Below the pieces are notes generated by a model. It did not search any database, was not told the origin of the DNA, and saw only the letters and a program-made list of their open reading frames with translations. Made by a program: the position numbers and the translations under genes. A DNA stretch of 64,000 bases from Gibbula magus. Taxonomy: Eukaryota; Mollusca; Gastropoda; Trochida; Trochidae. The DNA is taken from NCBI GenBank assembly GCA_936450465.1, contig OW388292.1:7831756-7895755 (forward strand), given 5' to 3'. Positions within the stretch are counted from its first letter, which is position 1, and each line of letters opens with the position of its first letter. Of this stretch, positions 60,701-64,000 are shown one piece after another.

Positions 60701-62591
60701 ATAGGAAATTTAATACTGCCATAAAAGCCCTAAGAGCAATGAATTGGTTGTTATTAAAATCACGAAATCTACATTTACCACTTTGTAAATAATGTAAATT
60801 ATACTTCACTCGTGGATTGATGGTTAAGACAAATGAGTGCATATATGTGAATATGTTATCTGAACTTTACACAAAAGCAGAACTAAAAGCTCAGTTGAAT
60901 CACACGAGAAGAGACGAAGTAAACACAAGTGTATTCTTTCTATTTGGTGGAAATCAGTTAATCTCCAAATTTCTGCTCCATAAGTTAAAATTTGATTTAT
61001 TTTTGCATCAAATATGTATAAGAAGGTTTTATAATTCATATAGTGTATTGATTGTTTTCAGTATACGGATTAGTGATTTTTGCGCCTGAAGCGCAGCATA
61101 CTTGGCATGTATGGTTCAGGAAAGCCAATTGGTGAACAACAATCCCAAATTCTTATTATAACAGCTAACACATTCTAGCCGTATATCCTAAAATGGCCAT
61201 TTTTCTATTTTAGATATTTTACCCCTTTATTCAAAGACTACGATTTTTTTTTATCTCCCTGTTAACTGTTAATTTCCATGTATCACAGCATTATCAAGTT
61301 CATGTAATTGATTTTGGAGGCCACGTATGGTGCTTGAAAATAAAACAACGTCGTCTGCTAACAAGAGAGTGAGTGAGTTGGGGTTTACACCGCTTTCAAG
61401 AGTATTTCACTTAAATCGCGGCTGCTGTTTGCACCCAAACCTTACTGCGTGTAGAACAGTTCTCTACTGTACTGTGGCGGGATTCGAACCCCGGACCTCT
61501 TGATCCGAAGCCGAACGCGCTAATGTGCTATCCCGCCCCCGCTAACAAGAGAAGGAATATGTGGACAATTTCTGGATGGAGTTGGATGCCGTTTGAGCAG
61601 TTAGTTTCCATGTGAGTAGCAAGTTCATTTATGAAGAATGAAAAAAGAAATGGTCTAAGAATACATCCCTGTCTGACACCAAGTAACAATTCGAACGTTT
61701 CCGAAAATCTTTGGTTACTTTTAACACATGCCTTTACGTTATTTCATATTCAATAACATTTTACACATTTTGTCACTAAGACCACGGCATTGAAATAAGT
61801 TTCAAAGTTTGTTCCATTGCACAGAATCAAATGTTTTTGCTTTTGCTTCCTTGGTAGCGACAGTAACGTTACTACATGTGGCTTAACTAGAGATGAAACG
61901 TCGACATCCATGATGGACCTGTACTGGTATAGTATCATGTAGCCAAGAGAAGTACACTACTGTGCAGAATTAAGTACACCGTGTTCGCGAACATTTCGCG
62001 CACATTTCGCGAAATCCGGTGTACTTAATTCTGCACAGTAGTGTAACGTGTCTGAAACCAAAATTGATAAGGAGATATTATGTCGTATAAAACACGGATA
62101 CATCGTAATATCAACGTTTTAAGCACGTAGCAGCTCTTACACCACGCGTTGTGAACACGCCCCTTTCTTGACAAACACGCACGCAAATCTGAATAATAAC
62201 GTAAGTCTCACTTGATGTGAACGTAATGTGTTAGTGATACACTCACGGTACATCGTATATTGTTCTTGTAAACAGTATAAAATACATTTTACTACGATAA
62301 TCCGCACCTCGTATAATAAGCACGTCTATGACATCGTGTAAGTGTGACCGTAGCATAATATTCGTTAAAGTCATCCTAATTTCAGAAGGATGGTAAAATA
62401 TGTATAGTTAATTATGTTTGTTTGAAAAGGGGACGTCCATACAAGTGAAACTGTGAAATGTGTTAACCAAACACATAACGAAGACGAGTAAGGTGTTCAC
62501 CTAGAAGACAGATATATCCTCCTCCTGATCTGGTCGTCACACAGATTTCGTGCTGCTTGCACGGTCTGGATCTGCACTGGTTGCTGGGCTC
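38411..62591 (-). CDS. Secreted EGF-sushi protein with a PCSK9-type V domain, 3' thirteen exons (5' incomplete)
   Basis: Exons (minus): 62591-62501, 57929-57750, 57086-56907, 53803-53621, 53151-52975, 51038-50859, 50451-50275, 49978-49833, 48378-48306, 44993-44889, 39584-39489, 39290-39105, 38502-38411. They sum to 1866 nt, 622 codons, with every junction phase-compatible. Order: EGF-like (1-30), six CCP/sushi modules (31-389, one exon each, phase 1-1), then three Cys-rich modules (390-621). The modules show GEVLTGCS/GEVMTGCS and CC-x-x-PGL-x-C motifs and end in YANCC, as in the three-module C-terminal domain of PCSK9. No protease domain is present. Sushi modules bind proteins in adhesion or complement-like systems; the V domain is a protein-binding fold. 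The true N terminus probably lies beyond 62.6 kb. Function unknown. Confidence 0.82.
39105..39290 (-). CDS. Sushi-V gene exon: end of V module 2, start of module 3
   Basis: 186 nt, phase 1-1. Encodes SFYYALCCTSPGLSCYQK, then VQCEVGEVMTGCSGYNF. The CC-x-x-PGL-x-C run and the (V/A)-x-C-x(2)-GE-x(2)-TGCS run are in the same relative order as in the PCSK9 C-terminal domain. Donor ACTG|GTTAGT. Confidence 0.82.
39489..39584 (-). CDS. Sushi-V gene exon: V module 2, middle
   Basis: 96 nt, phase 1-1. Encodes CSCGAKQYNHRHCRLN and then SHSCVPQPVAVPH. The acceptor is TGTTGCCAG|AC and the donor CACACG|GTAAGG. Two cysteines exceed the usual six per module and could form an extra disulfide. A longer upstream frame exists, but only this acceptor fits the phase. 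Confidence 0.7.
39691..44741. repeat. 5-kb minisatellite, 35-bp unit, in a sushi-V gene intron
   Basis: About 144 copies of TATCTCAGAGGGTAGTTATA + ACACATAGTTACTTG, with variants (CAGAGTT for CATAGTT, TTTCAG for CTCAG, 31- to 33-bp short units lacking ACAC). It fills almost the whole intron between exons 44993-44889 and 39584-39489. Part of the array is duplicated: the rare run 'cttagttccttgtatctta' occurs at 43861 and 44419, 558 bp (16 units) apart, followed by the same series of variants. Confidence 0.95.
44889..44993 (-). CDS. Sushi-V gene exon: end of V module 1, start of module 2
   Basis: 105 nt, phase 1-1. Encodes IIAVARCCAREDLQC and then SACVKGFQLT. The acceptor is CGTGTTGTAG|CT and the donor ACCG|GTTAGC. 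If the donor is not used, the frame stops at once at TAG (44886-44884), so this could also be a terminal exon in an alternative transcript. Confidence 0.72.
45188..45546. mobile_element. Non-autonomous DNA transposon with 22-bp TIRs and TTAA flanks
   Basis: Perfect inverted ends AGGGGCAGTAGCACG + T7 (45188-45209 and 45525-45546). Both ends are bounded by TTAA (45184-45187, 45547-45550), the target duplication type of piggyBac and Kolobok elements. The interior is AT-rich and non-coding. Confidence 0.8.
46590..47370. repeat. 171-bp tandem repeat (about 4 copies) ending in GGACGGAC
   Basis: 'caaaaggcaccac' recurs at 46822, 46994 and 47165. Each unit has 'gttggtgggtaatacacat', 'aaagtttcagaaagatat', 'ttctgctccggaaa' and 'tttctatggaaacga'. 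An older fourth copy precedes them. The block ends in (GGAC)n with CAGACGGACGG variants and 'tatatcccacgg', an arrangement common in mollusc dispersed repeats. Confidence 0.85.
47988..48131. mobile_element. Foldback MITE, about 65-bp arms
   Basis: 'agaataaccaac', 'tacgagtgattacgggaaat', 'atccactcgtctaaataatg' on the left are inverted on the right up to 'gttggttattct', with a short loop near 48058. It lies in the intron next to the 73-nt micro-exon. Confidence 0.85.
48306..48378 (-). CDS. Sushi-V gene micro-exon: V module 1, middle
   Basis: 73 nt, phase 0 in and phase 1 out. The acceptor is CCACGTTACAG|GCG and the donor GATGCAG|GTGCGT. Encodes AEGTKSRGALLSLSAAKCVA, then SADA. It is G/C-rich against AT-rich flanks, and both neighbours need exactly this phase combination and the missing Cys. 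Confidence 0.72.
48400..49790. other. Sushi-V intron sequence, mostly unassigned
   Basis: No exon seen. Contains a dispersed repeat piece at about 48895-49060 ('gaggtcaaggtcaccc', 'ggtaccaaatttgaag', 'gggacggacggacgaacgga'), similar in style to the 46.6-47.4 kb block, and a poly-A run near 49415. Confidence 0.4.
49833..49978 (-). CDS. Sushi-V gene exon: V module 1, first part
   Basis: Phase 1 in, phase 0 out. Encodes AQLQCTTRV, then SVWCQNGEVLTGCSAITV. The acceptor is TACCTGCAG|CC and the chosen donor ACTGTC|GTGAGT. A second possible donor, CACAC|GTAAGT near 49783, also leaves phase 0. The first is preferred because joining to the next exon gives a C-to-C spacing of 24 residues, as expected for this module. 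Confidence 0.75.
50275..50451 (-). CDS. Sushi-V gene exon: CCP 6
   Basis: 177 nt, phase 1-1. VDCGAARVYAHH, then ATYRCPLGQFSTASG and GQWSPLDMDC. Acceptor CCATTGCAG|TA, donor ATTG|GTGAGT. Confidence 0.9.
50859..51038 (-). CDS. Sushi-V gene exon: CCP 5
   Basis: 180 nt, phase 1-1. VDCGVPPTMTNM, then VDYSCNVGYQQNGGSG and GTWSTPTLDC. Donor CCCA|GTAAGT is a strong consensus. Confidence 0.9.
51640..52060. repeat. AT-rich segment bounded by repeated GGGGGTCACCGAACG
   Basis: 'gggggtcaccgaacg' occurs at 51641 and 52017 in direct orientation, with AT-rich sequence between. It may be part of a longer dispersed repeat; no coding. Confidence 0.45.
52200..52619. mobile_element. Inverted-repeat element family F1, copy 3
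   Basis: Starts 'attttttgtggaaacgaaat', ends 'cggcgatagaactttcccttta'-like (split word). It is a reversed match to 34827-35239 over most of its length, including 'attcgagaggatat' and 'ttgaagccattcatcggcgc'. In an intron of the sushi-V gene. Confidence 0.65.
52975..53151 (-). CDS. Sushi-V gene exon: CCP 4
   Basis: 177 nt, phase 1-1. LDCDLPPPIVNM, then AQYVCDGGFNVRSGSG and LWETPTLLC. Acceptor TTATTGCAG|GA, donor GAAG|GTATGA. Confidence 0.88.
53621..53803 (-). CDS. Sushi-V gene exon: CCP 3
   Basis: 183 nt, phase 1-1. VDCGYPSPFTNM, then LTCSSGFESKE and ASWSTPLMTC. Acceptor AACTTCACAG|TG, donor CAAA|GTGAGA. Confidence 0.9.
54552..55865. mobile_element. 1.3-kb TIR element (GGGGAGAGCGGGG ends, TA flanks)
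   Basis: 26-bp inverted ends begin TAGGGGAGAGCGGGGATG, with one mismatch (54552-54577 and 55840-55865). TA at both extremes would fit a Tc1/mariner-type target duplication. Internal repeats of the end motif ('acttcggacaaggggtgggg', 'ggtaggttcgtccaggtgga') flank AT-rich sequence. No transposase frame, so non-autonomous. Confidence 0.8.
56119..56501. mobile_element. MITE with 68-bp TIRs built of iterated GGACAATTGCCACCC
   Basis: Left arm 56119-56186 and right arm 56434-56501 are inverted matches. Each arm is a series of four to five variants of GGACAATTCCCACCC. The right arm continues inward with more variants to 56383. The centre is unique AT-rich sequence. Confidence 0.82.
56907..57086 (-). 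CDS. Sushi-V gene exon: CCP 2
   Basis: 180 nt, phase 1-1. Starts IDCGSPHALLN, contains VNYTCQVGYTY and GQWSIPTIQC, a textbook sushi module. Donor CAAG|GTTAGT. Confidence 0.9.
57703..57742. repeat. (TA)n microsatellite next to CCP 1 donor
   Basis: About 20 TA units beginning 8 bp downstream of the CCP 1 5' splice site on the minus strand. Confidence 0.9.
57750..57929 (-). CDS. Sushi-V gene exon: CCP 1
   Basis: 180 nt, phase 1-1. The acceptor is TTTCTTCAG|GT and the donor TGTGACC|GTAAGA. Four cysteines and the conserved Gly-Trp (GGW) before the last one. A TA microsatellite starts 8 bp after the donor. Confidence 0.85.
58012..58230. mobile_element. Inverted repeat, about 80-bp arms (ACGACGTTTCGGGGTATATT)
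   Basis: 58012-58092 and 58146-58230 are inverted, sharing 'gaagattttcaggataacaa', 'cttctttaatgtgaaaatac' and 'cgtttcggggtatat'. The spacer is about 53 bp. Non-coding; the family was not identified. Confidence 0.8.
58231..59200. other. Sushi-V intron sequence, unassigned
   Basis: AT-rich, no exon or repeat recognised; the word 'gaattaactgttacgagtag' near 58446 also occurs near 57671, suggesting a shared fragment. Confidence 0.35.
60480..60792 (+). pseudogene. RT fragment, connection/thumb region (plus strand)
   Basis: Plus-strand translation has 'TPDELQHK', 'WRLKENIEKTKVVVFGSG', a stop in place of the usual YTYLG, then 'LEIEFHKNRKFNTAIKAL' and 'SRNLHLPLCK'. This matches the region after motif C in CR1/Jockey-type RTs. 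Stops show it is dead. Confidence 0.75.
60824..61080 (-). pseudogene. RT fragment, thumb (minus strand)
   Basis: Encodes 'LYIFDAKINQILTYGAEIW' followed by 'IERIHLCLLRLF', the pattern (F/L)..K..PILTYG(A/S)E+WG.....IE..HL of the RT thumb. Orientation is opposite to the adjacent 60480-60792 fragment although they would be consecutive in an intact RT. Confidence 0.75.
61200..61935 (-). pseudogene. RT palm fragment split by a SINE
   Basis: Minus strand in order: 'AKTFDSVQWNKL' (motif A), 'SNQRFSETFELLLGVRQG', 'CILRPFLFSFFINELATH' (motif B region), the SINE, 'LLADDVVLFSSTIRG' (motif C, DD), then 'WKLTVN' and 'KIVVF' in shifted frames. In-frame stop after NKL and frameshifts mark it as a pseudogene. 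Confidence 0.8.
61369..61540 (-). mobile_element. tRNA-derived SINE with 12-bp target duplication
   Basis: Same family as 19448-19731: tail end GTGAGTGAGTTGGGGTTTAC on the plus strand, tRNA-like head with box B GGGTTCGAATCCCGCC. Flanked by perfect direct repeats gctaacaagaga (61357-61368 and 61541-61552). The box A region has lost about 8 bp relative to the first copy, and the body is shorter. Confidence 0.85.
61953..62045. mobile_element. 93-bp miniature TIR element, TA-flanked
   Basis: Inverted ends beginning CACTACTGTGCAGAATTAAG, about 26 bp each, perfect, with TA at both borders, as in Tc1/mariner-type MITEs. The 37-bp interior holds three copies of 'catttcgcg'-like words. Confidence 0.8.
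62501..62591 (-). CDS. Sushi-V gene exon: EGF-like
   Basis: The acceptor is ACATGTTTTCAG|GAG and the donor CTTCTAG|GTGAAC, with phase 0 in and phase 1 out. It encodes NQCRSRPCKQHEICV followed by GGGYICL, an EGF-like Cys pattern whose last Cys may come from the next exon. Phase 0 at its 5' end shows that more exons lie upstream. Confidence 0.6.
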
Positions 62592-62706
62592 CTGAAAACA
62601 TGTTGCTTTGTTTTAATGGTTTTATATTCAGCTTTCTCTGCGATTCTCTGGTGAATCTACAGTTCTTTCAAAGGTACTACCTTGTATATGGTTAGCGTAT
62701 CTTGAA

Positions 62707-62881
62707 TAATGATGCTCTATATGTTTAATGATGCTCTATATGTTTAATGATGCTCTATATGTTTAATGATGCTCTATATGTTTAATGATGCTCTATATGT
62801 TTAATGATGCTCTATATGTTTAATGATGCTCTATATGTTTAATGATGCTCTATATGTTTAATGATGCTCTATATGTTTAAT
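62707..62881. repeat. 19-bp minisatellite, 9 copies
   Basis: Nine virtually identical copies of ATGCTCTATATGTTTAATG. The lack of divergence suggests recent or ongoing expansion. Confidence 0.92.
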
Positions 62882-62975
62882 GTGCACTTAGTATTTTATA
62901 ACATTCAGAATTTCTTTCGCCAATTTTATTCTACTCAAACTAAACGGAGATTTATTTGTACAGGTGATTCTTAGC

Positions 62976-63021
62976 ATATATATATATATATATATATATT
63001 TATTTATATATATATATATTA
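62976..63021. repeat. (TA)n microsatellite
   Basis: TA run interrupted by one 'tttatt'. Confidence 0.85.
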
Positions 63022-64000
63022 TTCCCCAACACAAAGCCTGGTAGTTTACACGCAGAGTGTCAGTGTTTGCTCATGTATGGTAGATATTATAGGGTCGCTT
63101 CCTGTAGTGTGCTAATGTAATGGTATTAACAAAGGTCTGCGTAGTATACAAGGGTCCGGTAGGTGCAGTCAGCACAAGGTCACTCTGATATAGCGCTTAA
63201 CTCAGTCAGTCTGCCTTGGAAGTAGTGTACTATTGTCTCCCCAATTACATGCCCCACGTTGTTGAACTTCTATAGCACTATCAGACAAGAAGGAGACCAA
63301 GTATATGTCGATCCCGGAAGCGTAGTTCTTCAAATACCTCCCAGAAATAGTGCACATGATTCCATTTGGCAGAGAATGGCTAGTATTGTAAACATGTTTC
63401 CTTTCCACTGATATCCGTCCAGAATTTGACATTAAATGTTGGACTTGACAAAACATATTGTAATACGTTAATGATATAATTCAACACAAATATCTAGGTC
63501 TACTCTAAACCATGTTGACACATCTCATTGTTACATACATCACTAATATGATGAGGTCCATGCGTAAACTGAAATTCAATTTTAGGAAAAAGATTTTGAA
63601 GAAAATGTAAGTTGCGCTCTTCTGACCTCAATTTGAACATGTAAGATTTGGGAATAGGAGGAATTCGGAAGAGACCTAATAACATGAACAACTGCAACTA
63701 GAAGCAGCCCTTAACAACAATACACATCGTGAAAGTATCACTGTTCTCAAACCGTGTGAACGGCGTGGGGAAGTTACTGCTACGTATGTTGTTTTTTTGG
63801 TGACGAAATGACATTAGATATACAATCTACTGAAAGAATGAAGCAACAGTGCCAAGGTTTTAAGTTTTAATGAACAACAACAACAACCGACGCATTATGA
63901 CTGTACAATCGTGGCCTACGGTACTGTAGAGAGAGAACAGTCAGACAGTGGCGTTGACGACTCGCGATCGGCATGATGTCAACATCAAAGGGCAAGGTCA

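Larger units (their letters stand above)
59201..62358. mobile_element. 3.2-kb TIR element enclosing RT fragments and a SINE
   Basis: A perfect 31-bp inverted pair begins TTATGCTACGGTCACACTTA (59201-59231 and 62328-62358). Related words near both ends ('atgcacgtggtgcataagtg', 'acgcgttgtgaacacgc') suggest subterminal structure. No transposase frame is visible. The middle carries RT-derived segments (60480-61080, 61200-61935), a SINE and a tiny MITE, so the element served as a landing site or is a composite. Confidence 0.75.
62592..64000. other. Upstream flank of the EGF-like exon, no gene assigned
   Basis: Apart from the 19-bp array and TA run listed separately, no exon with good splice sites was found. 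A minus-strand open frame at 63456-63202 (84 residues) has no recognised motif. The missing 5' exons of the sushi-V gene probably lie here unrecognised or beyond the window. Confidence 0.35.

Noticed and set aside
63202..63456. 84-residue minus-strand frame as an upstream exon of the sushi-V gene
   Set aside because: No good donor in phase 0 to match the next exon, no recognisable domain, and no convincing acceptor. Left unassigned.

Overview
The window is animal (metazoan) nuclear DNA. It has spliced genes with consensus GT-AG introns, tRNA-derived SINEs, non-LTR reverse-transcriptase remnants, many small inverted-repeat elements and very large minisatellites. The gene set (SVWC-domain secreted protein, Methuselah-like receptor with a mucin stalk, RING-less NHL protein, sushi protein with a PCSK9-type tail) and the SINE with its GTGAGTGAGTT-type end suggest a mollusc or other lophotrochozoan. 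I cannot name the species.

Four genes can be assembled by joining exons, all on the minus strand. (1) A complete 118-residue secreted SVWC protein, 637-3395, three exons. (2) A complete 926-residue Methuselah/adhesion-type seven-helix receptor, 6320-20241. Its three exons encode a signal peptide, a Thr/Ser/Pro mucin stalk, and a second stalk part plus seven helices. Its second intron is about 98% one 16-bp minisatellite of roughly 10 kb. (3) A complete 442-residue NHL-repeat protein, 22481-24184, two exons. (4) The 3' thirteen exons (621 codons) of a secreted protein, 38411-62591: an EGF-like piece, six sushi (CCP) modules, then three cysteine-rich modules matching the pattern of the PCSK9 C-terminal V domain. 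Its 5' end is not in the window or not recognised. One of its introns is filled by a 5-kb array of a 35-bp repeat. All joins keep the reading frame and phase.

The rest is repeat-rich. From 1366 to 2107 there is a large foldback with a tRNA-like sequence in its loop. Between 24.2 and 38.4 kb there are foldback elements, a C/T-rich 30-bp minisatellite with an 0.8-kb duplication, and a degraded CR1/Jockey-like RT on the plus strand carrying an internal 54-bp tandem expansion. Introns of the sushi gene hold several terminal-inverted-repeat elements (TTAA-flanked at 45.2 kb; 54.55-55.87 kb; 56.1-56.5 kb; 59.2-62.36 kb). The last one encloses RT fragments in both orientations, one of which is split by a SINE with a clean 12-bp target duplication.

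The most interesting items are the sushi plus PCSK9-V architecture without any protease, the receptor's frame-neutral mucin exon flanked by the same small Cys motif on both sides, and two genes whose introns have become almost pure minisatellite. No rRNA, intact tRNA, CRISPR array or bacterial-type operon was seen.
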